Assembly (NCBI GenBank): GCA_003559985.1
Contig: PWJP01000037.1
Location: 1-9,530, forward strand
Length of the DNA stretch: 9,530 nt
Direction: 5' to 3'
Origin: Saprospirales bacterium
Lineage (GTDB): Bacteria; Bacteroidota; Bacteroidia; Chitinophagales; Saprospiraceae
In this document: piece by piece, positions 1 to 6,457 of the stretch
Numbering within the stretch: the stretch's first letter is position 1
Layout: each line of letters begins with the position of its first letter
Notes under the pieces: generated by a model
The model's input: the letters and a program-made list of their open reading frames with translations, nothing else
Database searches by the model: none
Told to the model about the DNA's origin: nothing
Made by a program: the position numbers and the translations under genes

Positions 1-1626
1 ATTACTAACAATGTGAGAACGCTTAAAACGGTCCCTCTCAGAGTTCCTTTTTCGAAGTACGGTGTCCAAAGGGCTGAACTCAGAGCAGAGGCGCTTATTC
101 CCCTCGATTATTTTCAGGAATTAAATCAGGAGCGGGAAAAGAAGGGATTGATCACTTTTGCCAATCCGCGAAATGCGGCAGCAGGCGGCCTGAGAATGAA
201 GGATCCCGCCGAGGCTTCACGAAGGGGCATTGAGGTTATCGTCTATCAATTGGGATTTTTGACCGATCCGCAAAACAACGACTTGCTCAAAGATTTCGAA
301 CTCCACTCCGACACCCTGGAGCTACTGGACAAACTCGGTTTCAAATCCTCTTTTGAAGACCACAGGGTACATACCGGCCTGGATGATCTTGCTTCTCACA
401 TGAAGGAGTGGGAGGCCAAAAGAAGCGATTACCCTTATGAAATTGATGGCATGGTTGTCAAGGTAAATCAACTGGAGATACAGCAAAAAACCGGAAGCAC
501 CAGTCACCATCCGCGCTGGGCCATTGCTTACAAATTTAAGGCAAAGCAAGCCACTTCAAAATTGCTGAAAGTAGATTATCAGGTGGGAAAGATTGGAACC
601 ATTACACCGGTTGCTAAAATTCAACCTGTTCCACTAGCCGGTGTCACCATTTCATCCGTATCACTGCACAATGAGGAATTTATACGCTCTAAAGATATTC
701 GCATCGGTGACCGGGTGTTGGTCGAGCGCGCCGGAGATGTCATACCCTACATAGTAAAACCCCTCACTGAGTTCCGGGATGGAGAGCAGAAAAAAATCAG
801 TTTTCCCCAATACTGTCCGGTAAACGATACCGAAGAGCAGGTCGAACTGGTCAAGTTGGAGGATGAAGCTGCATGGAGGTGTCCGCATTGCGTCTGTGGA
901 AAACAAGACCTGCAAAAAATGATATTCTTCGTCAGCAAAGACGCCATGGATGTGGCCGGTTTGGGAAAAAGCCTGATAGAGCGATTCTACAGATTGGACA
1001 TGGTGAAGAGAATCCCGGATCTATACTGCCTGGACTATGAAGAGGTGAGCAGGTTGGAGGGCTTTGGTGAAAAGTCTGCCGCCAATCTCAAAAAAGCGGT
1101 GGAAGAGTCTAAAAACCGCCCTTTGAGGAGACTCCTTTACAGCCTTGGAATTCACCACCTCGGAAAGCGTGCCTCGGCTATTATTGCCGCGGAAGTGGAC
1201 GAAGTTTGGGATTTGAAAAACTGGGAGGAAGAGGATTACCTGCGACTGAAAGATATCGGTCCGGTACTTGCAAAAAACATGGTCGGTTACTTTTCCGATG
1301 ATCACAATCTCAACTTACTGCGTGAGCTGGAAGAACTGGGCATCAACCTTAAATGCACAGCGCAGGACAAGCCTACGGAGAAAAAAGACGGCCCTTTGTC
1401 AGGCAAGTCCATATTATTTACCGGTTCGCTGAGCAATTTTTCTCGAAAAGAGGCGCAAAAAATGGCCGAGGAAGCGGGTGCCAGAAACATCTCGGCGGTC
1501 TCCTCCAAACTCGACATTCTCGTGGCGGGTGAAAAGGCGGGTTCCAAGTTGAAAAAAGCCAAAGAACTGGGAACCGTGGAAATTATGACAGAAGAAGAGT
1601 TCATAGAACTGGTGGAAGGCGCTTAA
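1..1626 (+). CDS. ligA: NAD+-dependent DNA ligase LigA, 5'-truncated by window edge
   Basis: LigA seals nicks in duplex DNA during replication and repair, using NAD+ as the adenylate donor. The frame is open from base 1 with no start; the GTG at 13 is an internal Val codon of the conserved block VRTLKTVPLRV. The 541 visible residues lack about 130-140 N-terminal ones, including the lysine nucleophile motif (KxDG). Visible in order (residues counted from base 1): nucleotidyltransferase motifs FANPRNAAAGGLR (53-65), IDGMVVKVN (148-156) and PRWAIAYKF (171-179); OB fold (about 185-255); zinc-finger region (272-299); helix-hairpin-helix repeats (about 310-450); C-terminal BRCT domain (about 463-541) with LVAGEKAGSKL. 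Two oddities: the usual RGE of the adenylation domain is RAE (28-30), and the zinc finger is non-canonical, with CPVN replacing CPxC and an extra Cys in RCPHCVC. Otherwise it looks intact and functional. Identity is essentially certain. Confidence 0.97.
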   Translation: MTNNVRTLKTVPLRVPFSKYGVQRAELRAEALIPLDYFQELNQEREKKGLITFANPRNAAAGGLRMKDPAEASRRGIEVIVYQLGFLTDPQNNDLLKDFELHSDTLELLDKLGFKSSFEDHRVHTGLDDLASHMKEWEAKRSDYPYEIDGMVVKVNQLEIQQKTGSTSHHPRWAIAYKFKAKQATSKLLKVDYQVGKIGTITPVAKIQPVPLAGVTISSVSLHNEEFIRSKDIRIGDRVLVERAGDVIPYIVKPLTEFRDGEQKKISFPQYCPVNDTEEQVELVKLEDEAAWRCPHCVCGKQDLQKMIFFVSKDAMDVAGLGKSLIERFYRLDMVKRIPDLYCLDYEEVSRLEGFGEKSAANLKKAVEESKNRPLRRLLYSLGIHHLGKRASAIIAAEVDEVWDLKNWEEEDYLRLKDIGPVLAKNMVGYFSDDHNLNLLRELEELGINLKCTAQDKPTEKKDGPLSGKSILFTGSLSNFSRKEAQKMAEEAGARNISAVSSKLDILVAGEKAGSKLKKAKELGTVEIMTEEEFIELVEGA

Positions 1627-1648
1627 GAGGCTGCATGGCAATGTATCG

Positions 1649-1661
1649 GTGAATCATTCAC
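1649..1661. promoter_or_regulatory. 13-bp perfect palindrome, possible operator
   Basis: GTGAATCATTCAC is a perfect inverted repeat with 6-bp arms and a single central base. It lies 22 nt after the ligA stop and 1 nt before TAGTTTTA (1663-1670), which matches the Bacteroidota -7 consensus TAnnTTTG at all but the last base. No TTTG lies at the right distance upstream, so the promoter is doubtful. The half-sites GTGA/TCAC resemble Crp/Fnr-type sites, but the spacing is 5 rather than 6. The repeat itself is certain; its role as an operator is a guess. Confidence 0.3.
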
Positions 1662-1723
1662 ATAGTTTTAAATGCATCTAAAAAACAATTCATATAAACA
1701 CTCGTTTGAAATATCGTTCTTTC

Positions 1724-1760
1724 CTGTGTAGCAACCAAAAGATGTTATTTCTCTGCACAG
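1724..1760 (+). other. Predicted RNA hairpin in the moxR upstream region
   Basis: CTGTGTAG (1724-1731) pairs with CTGCACAG (1753-1760), giving 8 base pairs with one G-U wobble around a 21-nt loop. It stands 14 nt before the terminator hairpin that precedes moxR, so the two would form a two-hairpin leader if transcription starts upstream. It matches no riboswitch family I recognise. Confidence 0.35.
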
Positions 1761-1774
1761 CTAAAGGGATATTT

Positions 1775-1802
1775 ACCCTCCGGAGCGAGGGTTATTTTTT
1801 TT
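1775..1802 (+). terminator. Rho-independent terminator just upstream of moxR
   Basis: ACCCTC (1775-1780), a 6-nt loop CGGAGC and GAGGGT (1787-1792) form a perfect 6-bp GC-rich stem. An almost pure T run follows (1793-1802, with one A), the classic intrinsic terminator layout. It lies 148 nt after the ligA stop and ends 21 nt before the moxR ATG. It could end the ligA transcript, end an unannotated small RNA, or act as an attenuator in a moxR leader. AGGG (1765-1768) can pair with CCCT (1776-1779) and so compete with the terminator's 5' arm. Confidence 0.7.
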
Positions 1803-1823
1803 AAAAAAGACAGTGAGAAAAGT

Positions 1824-2792
1824 ATGACAAAGAATTTTGAGACTGAAGTAGAGGCTGTAGATGCAATGGCTTCGTCCTATAACGACCTGAAAAATGAAAT
1901 CGGAAAAGTCATCATAGGTCAGGAATCTGTGGTTGAGGGCGTGATTATCTCCCTTTTCGCCAATGGACACAGTTTGTTGGTTGGAGTACCTGGTCTTGCC
2001 AAAACTCTTTTGGTGAGCACCATTGCAGAGGTGTTGGATCTCGACTTTAAGAGAATACAGTTCACCCCGGACCTGATGCCCTCGGATATTACCGGTTCTG
2101 AGATATTGGGAGAAAACCGGCAGTTCAAGTTCAATAAAGGACCCCTTTTTGCCAATATCGTTCTGGCGGATGAGATCAACAGAACTCCACCTAAAACCCA
2201 GGCAGCACTGCTCGAGGCTATGCAGGAGAGACAGGTTACAACAGGTCGGGGATTTTTCAAGCTCCCCGTACCATTTTTTGTGCTTGCTACGCAAAACCCA
2301 ATTGAGCAGGAAGGTACCTACCCACTGCCGGAAGCTCAGTTGGACAGGTTTATGTTCAATATTCCTTTGGATTACCCCTCTTACAACGAAGAACTTCAGG
2401 TGGTGAAATCAACCACTGGTGTAAAAAAGGCTGAGCTCAAACACGTACTCACTGCCGAGCAAATTCTAGAATTCCAGGAGCTAATTCGTAAAATTCCCAT
2501 AACCGACAATGTTCTGGAATACGCTGTGGCATTGGTAAGCAAAACCAGACCCAATACAGAAAATGCAGATCCCATTGTCAATGATTTTATAGGGTGGGGA
2601 GCAGGACCCAGAGCATCGCAGTATCTCGTACTGGGCGCCAAGTGCCACGCGGCCATCCACGGAAAGTATGCCCCCGACATTGAAGACGTGAAAGCGGTGG
2701 CAAAAAATGTTCTCAGGCACCGTATCGTGCGAAACTTTAAGGCTGAAGCCGAGGGTATTTCAGAAGATGAAATAATCAATAAGTTGCTCTGA
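1824..2792 (+). CDS. MoxR-family AAA+ ATPase
   Basis: This 322-aa cytoplasmic AAA+ ATPase belongs to the MoxR family, whose members act as chaperone-like ATPases helping to mature or activate partner complexes, often with VWA-domain proteins. Motifs seen: Walker A GVPGLAKT (54-61), Walker B with IVLADEINR (112-120), sensor 1 ATQNP (155-159), the arginine-finger region QLDRF (172-176), and sensor 2 GPRAS (261-265) in the lid domain. Length and motif spacing are typical, so the protein is complete. The ATG at 1824 follows a purine-rich stretch (GAGAAAAG) that could be a weak ribosome site. In many Bacteroidota, moxR is followed by DUF58 and BatA/BatB VWA genes; here a 317-nt gap follows and none of those genes is in the window. 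The family is certain; the client is unknown. Confidence 0.95.
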   Translation: MTKNFETEVEAVDAMASSYNDLKNEIGKVIIGQESVVEGVIISLFANGHSLLVGVPGLAKTLLVSTIAEVLDLDFKRIQFTPDLMPSDITGSEILGENRQFKFNKGPLFANIVLADEINRTPPKTQAALLEAMQERQVTTGRGFFKLPVPFFVLATQNPIEQEGTYPLPEAQLDRFMFNIPLDYPSYNEELQVVKSTTGVKKAELKHVLTAEQILEFQELIRKIPITDNVLEYAVALVSKTRPNTENADPIVNDFIGWGAGPRASQYLVLGAKCHAAIHGKYAPDIEDVKAVAKNVLRHRIVRNFKAEAEGISEDEIINKLL

Positions 2793-2859
2793 TTCCCGTA
2801 GGGGCAAACTAATTATCTCAGGGCATTTATGGCAGACCAACATTTTGTGGAAGTATAGC

Positions 2860-2880
2860 AGATAGTGCGGGTATCTTTTT
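2860..2880 (+). terminator. Weak terminator-like hairpin after moxR
   Basis: AGATA (2860-2864) and TATCT (2872-2876) form a 5-bp, AT-rich stem with a 7-nt loop, followed by four more T residues. The position, 67 nt after the moxR stop, fits a terminator, but the stem is too weak to be convincing. Confidence 0.25.
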
Positions 2881-2945
2881 ACAGAGTTGCTCTATTCAAT
2901 CGCATGAAGGGGAAAATCCACTCCAAAGGTATTTTAGGTCAACCA

Positions 2946-2978
2946 TTTGGCGAATAACCTACAATGCTATACGCCAAA
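2946..2978. repeat. Inverted repeat TTTGGCG / CGCCAAA
   Basis: TTTGGCG (2946-2952) and CGCCAAA (2972-2978) are perfect 7-bp complements separated by 19 nt. There is no T run on either side in the sense needed for a terminator, so an operator or part of a folded RNA is more likely than termination. Confidence 0.35.
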
Positions 2979-3010
2979 AAATCAGCCCCCTACATCTTCT
3001 ATTCCCGGAT

Positions 3011-3047
3011 TGGTAGTTTGCCGGTCGATGATTAATGCGGCATACCA
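3011..3047. repeat. Bulged inverted repeat TGGTA-gtt-TGCCG / CGGCATACCA
   Basis: TGGTA (3011-3015) and TGCCG (3019-3023) pair with TACCA (3043-3047) and CGGCA (3038-3042), giving 10 base pairs interrupted by a 3-nt bulge on one side and closed by a 14-nt loop. It is the longest potential hairpin in the gap before the DUF4837 gene. Function unknown. Confidence 0.4.
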
Positions 3048-3063
3048 CCAAAATAACCAATAT

Positions 3064-3090
3064 GCAATTTCCCGGGAATTGCTATATTTG
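3064..3090 (+). promoter_or_regulatory. Palindrome plus -7 box of the DUF4837 gene
   Basis: TATATTTG (3083-3090) matches the Bacteroidota -7 consensus TAnnTTTG exactly and lies 19 nt before the ATG at 3110. No TTTG -33 box sits at the expected 19-nt spacing. The spacer is filled by GCAATTTCCCGGGAATTGC (3064-3082), a palindrome that is perfect except for one extra T. An operator there would sit directly under RNA polymerase. The -7 match is clear; regulation is inferred. Confidence 0.5.
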
Positions 3091-3109
3091 AGTAATAAAC
3101 TTTCTGCCG

Positions 3110-4192
3110 ATGTACCGCCTGAGTATTTTCCTTTTGGTTGTTGTTTTTCTGCTTTCGTCCTGTGGTGGCAACGAAGTGACAGAGCGCTTCAGAGCACTTC
3201 CCACGGCCATAGGTAAATTGCAGCAGCTCAATCTCATCGTGGATGAGGATATTTGGGAGACCACTTTTGCCGACACCTTCAGTTTTTACTACCAGGGAGC
3301 CTACCTAATTCTCCCCCAACCGGAGCCCATTTACGACCTGCGTGTTTTTTCCGTGGAAGATATTCTGGAAAATCCCGTGCGAAGGGAGTTAAAACTCTTT
3401 GTTTTTGCGGTAAATCTCTCGGACGAATACTCCCAACTCACACAAATGGCCATCAATGACCTCGGTCGCGAACGCATTAATAATACCCTGGAAAACGATG
3501 ATTTTGGAGTCCAAATAATCCGCGATAAATGGGCCAGGGGCCAAATGGTAGTTTATCTGTACGGAAGGGACGCACAGGCATTGGCCGCCGGAATACCCAG
3601 GTCCTTTGACCAGGTTTCCTCCCGCATTGACCAGTTTTATGAGAATACTGTACAAGCTGAGGTTTATGGAGGTGGTACCAATCGCGAATTGAGCAATCTG
3701 ATACGCCGGGAATTCGGAGCGGAGATCGACATTCCCTCCGATTGGATGCTGGCTGTCGAAGAAGACAACTTCGTTTGGTTGCGGGACGAGAGACGAAAAG
3801 CCAGTCTGAGTATGATGTTTCACCAGGTCGATTACACAGACGGCAGCCAGCTGACTCCTGAGTATCTCAGAGAATTGAGGGATTCCATCACCAGAGAACA
3901 CATCTCCAGCGGAAAGAAAGGCACCTACATGGAGGTGGAAGACCGCTTTATTCCCATGTTTGACTTTCAGCGGACCATCAACGGCAATTTTGCCATCGAA
4001 CTCCGCGGAATATGGGACATGCGCGAAGACTTTATGGGCGGTCCGTTTAAATCCTTTCTCGTACTCAACGAAGCCGAAAACAAACTGCTGTTCGTGGATG
4101 TATTTGCCTACGCGCCGGCAGACGACAAGCGAAACCACATGATCCGCCTCAACCACATCGTAAAATCCCTCGATTTTGCAGTTTCGCAATAA
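3110..4192 (+). CDS. DUF4837 family lipoprotein
   Basis: This 360-aa protein is predicted to be exported and lipid-anchored, most likely at the outer membrane facing the periplasm. The N-terminus has a short hydrophobic signal (residues 3-15) and a lipobox LSSC, with Cys18 as the lipidated residue. The rest matches my recollection of DUF4837: an N-terminal half with a LNLIVDEDIW block and ILPQPEPIYDL, and a C-terminal half with FVWLRDERRKASL, RGIWDMREDFMGGPFKSF and a YAP..DKRNHM stretch near the end. The family is found mainly in Bacteroidota and has no established function. The start at 3110 is supported by the signal peptide that follows at once and by the -7 box 19 nt upstream. GGAC/GTCC (4195-4208) after the stop is a very short possible terminator overlapping the next promoter. 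The lipoprotein call is strong and the family call good. Confidence 0.88.
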   Translation: MYRLSIFLLVVVFLLSSCGGNEVTERFRALPTAIGKLQQLNLIVDEDIWETTFADTFSFYYQGAYLILPQPEPIYDLRVFSVEDILENPVRRELKLFVFAVNLSDEYSQLTQMAINDLGRERINNTLENDDFGVQIIRDKWARGQMVVYLYGRDAQALAAGIPRSFDQVSSRIDQFYENTVQAEVYGGGTNRELSNLIRREFGAEIDIPSDWMLAVEEDNFVWLRDERRKASLSMMFHQVDYTDGSQLTPEYLRELRDSITREHISSGKKGTYMEVEDRFIPMFDFQRTINGNFAIELRGIWDMREDFMGGPFKSFLVLNEAENKLLFVDVFAYAPADDKRNHMIRLNHIVKSLDFAVSQ

Positions 4193-4201
4193 GCGGACCT
4201 C

Positions 4202-4232
4202 TTTGTCCTTATTAAATTAATTGCTACTTTTG
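4202..4232 (+). promoter_or_regulatory. Bacteroidota sigma-A type promoter for the acyl-CoA synthetase
   Basis: The -33 box TTTG (4202-4205) and the -7 box TACTTTTG (4225-4232) are separated by exactly 19 nt, a full match to TTTG-N19-TAnnTTTG. Transcription should start near 4238-4240, giving a leader of about 20 nt before the ATG at 4258. This is the best promoter in the window. Confidence 0.8.
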
Positions 4233-4256
4233 CCTGCATCAATAAAGCATACAGGC
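4232..4256. promoter_or_regulatory. Imperfect inverted repeat over the transcription start
   Basis: GCCTGCAT (4232-4239) and ATACAGGC (4249-4256) are complementary except at one position, with a 9-nt spacer. The repeat begins at the last base of the -7 box and ends one base before the ATG. Because its left arm lies at or before the expected +1, it is better read as a possible DNA operator than as an RNA hairpin. Confidence 0.35.
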
Positions 4257-4257
4257 G

Positions 4258-6309
4258 ATGATCAACAAGGGACTTATCAAGCCCTCTTCTATTGCCGTAA
4301 TAGGCGCATCCGATAAAACCAACAAGCCCGGTGGTAAGGTCATCCAAAACCTAATCGAAGGCGGATACAAGGGTGCCCTGTACGGTTTGAATCCCAGAGA
4401 CATTCACCTGGAGGGGGTGGAGCTGAAAAAGCAGATCGATGAGCTTCCCGAAGTGGATCTCGCCATTTTGGCCATTCCCGCGGAGGCCTCCGTTAAGGCG
4501 GTGAAAAAGTTGGCCGAAGCAGGCACCCGGGCATTTATCATTTTCTCTGCGGGTTTTGGAGAGGCAGGTGAAAAGGGCGAAGCGCTGGAGCAGCAACTAC
4601 TCGAAATTGTGAACGAACACAATGCCAGTTTGATCGGTCCCAACTGCATCGGCATTCTCAACGAACATTACAAAGGAGTTTTTACCAGCCCGGTTCCCGA
4701 ATACCACCCGGATGGGGTGGAATTGGTGTCGAGTTCAGGAGCGACTGCAGTTTTTATTATGGAAGCTGCCTGGTTTTCCGGTCTTCGATTTTCCAATGTG
4801 TACTCAATCGGCAATGCGTCCCAGATAGGAGTGGAGGAGATACTCGAGGATATGGACCAAAACTACGTCCACGGTCAGAGTCCCGCAGTCAAATTACTCT
4901 ATCTTGAGGACATTCGAAACCCCTTTAAATTTTTGCAACACGCCTCTTCACTGGTGCGAAAGGGCGCGAAAATAGCCGCCATTAAATCGGGCTTTTCGGA
5001 AGCGGGAGGCCGTGCCGCTTCATCGCATACCGGTGCTGTCACAACCCCCGATACAGTCATCAGGTCGCTTTTTCGCAAGGCGGGAATTGTTTATTGCAGT
5101 GGCAGGGAGGAGTTGATTAGCGCAGCCTGCGTTTGGCAAAACAAGGAACTCCACGGCCCCAATCTGGCCGTGATTACACACGCCGGTGGATCTGCAGTAA
5201 TGCTCACGGATACCCTCTCCTCGGAGGGAATGAATGTGCCCCCGATACCGGAATCACAATCCAAAGAGCTGTTGAAAAGCCTGCATCCCGGCTCATCGGT
5301 CACCAATCCCATTGACTTTTTGGCCACCGGAACCGCTGATCAGTTGGGAAAAATAATTGACTTTTGCGAAGAACTGGACGATATTGACGGCATGGTGGTC
5401 GTCTTTGGCAGCCCGGGTTTATTTAAAGTAGGCGATGTGTATGATGTGCTGGACCAAAAAATGAAGACCTGTTCAAAGCCCATTTATCCGGTCCTTCCAT
5501 CCCTGATAAACGCGGGCCGCGAAATTGAGGAATTCCTCCAACGCGGTAACGTTAATTTTTCCTTCGAGGTCACCCTGGGTAAAGCCCTGGCACATACCTA
5601 CCACTCCCCCAAACCCACTTTTGGACAAACGACTCTGGCCGAAATGGACGTAGGCCGGATACGGGATATTATGAGGAGAGCATCGGATGGTTTCCTGGGT
5701 CCTGTAGTGGTTAGGGATTTGCTTGAAGCCGCCGGTATCCATACTGTTCCGGAAATGGAGTGCAAAAGCAAGGGCGATATTGTGAAAGTTGCCGAAGAAA
5801 TTGGCTTTCCGATGGCTGCCAAGGTAGTAGGTCCTGTACACAAGACTGAGGTGGACGGTGTGAAACTAAATATACAATCCCGCGATCAACTATTTAAAGA
5901 GTTTGAGCGGATGATGAAAATAAAAGGGGCCCGCGCATGTCTTGTTCAGCGAATGGAAAAAGGGATGGAGCTCTTTTGCGGAGCGGTCAAAAAAGACCCC
6001 TTTGGTCACCTGGTTGCCTGCGGACTGGGAGGTATTTTTGTCGAAATAATCAGGGACCTGAGTTACAACCTGGCTCCTATCAGTAAAGAGGAGAGCACAA
6101 AAATGGTCCAATCTCTCAAAGCATATCCTCTGATAAAAGGCTACCGGAATAAACCGGGTGTCAATGAAGCACTCTTTGCCGAATCCATTTTCAGAATATC
6201 TTCTCTGGTTTATGTCGCCCCGGAAATAGCCGAACTCGATATCAACCCCTTTATCGCCGGGAAGAATTCGGTGGTTGCCGTTGATGCCAGGATAAGGGTG
6301 GAAAAGTAG
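4258..6309 (+). CDS. Acyl-CoA synthetase (ADP-forming), fused alpha-beta subunits
   Basis: This 683-aa cytoplasmic enzyme is predicted to catalyse acyl-CoA + ADP + Pi = carboxylate + CoA + ATP (acetate--CoA ligase, ADP-forming, type). Domain order: CoA-binding Rossmann domain (about 1-135, with AVIGASDK), succinyl-CoA-ligase-like domains (about 150-460), then an ATP-grasp domain (about 475-683). Both phosphohistidine candidates are present: His257 in SSHTGA and His528 in VHKTEVDGV. ELDINP (659-664) is the usual metal/nucleotide motif of the ATP-grasp part. There is no GNAT acetyltransferase domain, so it is not a Pat/PatZ protein. One residue stands out: the usual VGGV after the second His is VDGV (Asp533). 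The ATG is fixed by the promoter 25 nt upstream and by the domain starting at once. The substrate (acetate, propionate, branched or other acids) cannot be told from sequence. No other subunit is needed, as alpha and beta are fused. Confidence 0.92.
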   Translation: MINKGLIKPSSIAVIGASDKTNKPGGKVIQNLIEGGYKGALYGLNPRDIHLEGVELKKQIDELPEVDLAILAIPAEASVKAVKKLAEAGTRAFIIFSAGFGEAGEKGEALEQQLLEIVNEHNASLIGPNCIGILNEHYKGVFTSPVPEYHPDGVELVSSSGATAVFIMEAAWFSGLRFSNVYSIGNASQIGVEEILEDMDQNYVHGQSPAVKLLYLEDIRNPFKFLQHASSLVRKGAKIAAIKSGFSEAGGRAASSHTGAVTTPDTVIRSLFRKAGIVYCSGREELISAACVWQNKELHGPNLAVITHAGGSAVMLTDTLSSEGMNVPPIPESQSKELLKSLHPGSSVTNPIDFLATGTADQLGKIIDFCEELDDIDGMVVVFGSPGLFKVGDVYDVLDQKMKTCSKPIYPVLPSLINAGREIEEFLQRGNVNFSFEVTLGKALAHTYHSPKPTFGQTTLAEMDVGRIRDIMRRASDGFLGPVVVRDLLEAAGIHTVPEMECKSKGDIVKVAEEIGFPMAAKVVGPVHKTEVDGVKLNIQSRDQLFKEFERMMKIKGARACLVQRMEKGMELFCGAVKKDPFGHLVACGLGGIFVEIIRDLSYNLAPISKEESTKMVQSLKAYPLIKGYRNKPGVNEALFAESIFRISSLVYVAPEIAELDINPFIAGKNSVVAVDARIRVEK

Positions 6310-6415
6310 GGTTCTACCGGAATCTTCTGTTCAGGACGCTGCCAAATTTTTCTTATCATAACAGTTATTTCATTTTTTTTCTGTCGGCAATTCATCTGGT
6401 TTCCCGCATTTATCG

Positions 6416-6423
6416 TAATATTG
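6416..6423 (+). promoter_or_regulatory. Candidate -7 box upstream of arsC
   Basis: TAATATTG matches TAnnTTTG at all but one position and lies 34 nt before the arsC ATG. A proper TTTG -33 box is not seen at the standard spacing. ATTGCAAT (6420-6427), an 8-bp palindrome, overlaps it. No clear ArsR-type operator (ATCAA-N6-TTGAT) is visible between 6310 and 6457. Confidence 0.35.
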
Positions 6424-6457
6424 CAATTATATAATTAATGAGTCAAAAATCAGGTGA

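Larger units (their letters stand above)
2793..3109. other. 317-nt intergenic region with inverted repeats
   Basis: I see no credible gene here: the open frames are short, have no recognisable protein character and run into the downstream gene out of frame. The stretch does hold a weak terminator-like hairpin near the moxR end (2860-2880), two longer inverted repeats (2946-2978 and 3011-3047), and a palindrome abutting a -7 box (3064-3090). It may be a regulatory region or a structured RNA. I cannot assign it to a known RNA family. Confidence 0.5.

Noticed and set aside
13..15. GTG as the start codon of the ligase gene
   Set aside because: The frame is open to base 1 and the residues around it belong to a conserved internal block of LigA; the real start lies outside the window.
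1773..2294. Open frame of 173 codons on the minus strand
   Set aside because: It is antisense to the MoxR ATPase over its Walker motifs and begins inside that gene; a shadow of conserved coding sequence.
2947..3216. Possible small gene in the gap after moxR
   Set aside because: It overlaps the start and signal peptide of the DUF4837 gene in another frame and has no protein-like pattern or ribosome site.
3389..4189. Long open frame of 266 codons on the minus strand
   Set aside because: It is antisense to the DUF4837 lipoprotein gene, whose protein matches a known family and has a signal peptide and lipobox. The antisense product has no recognisable feature.
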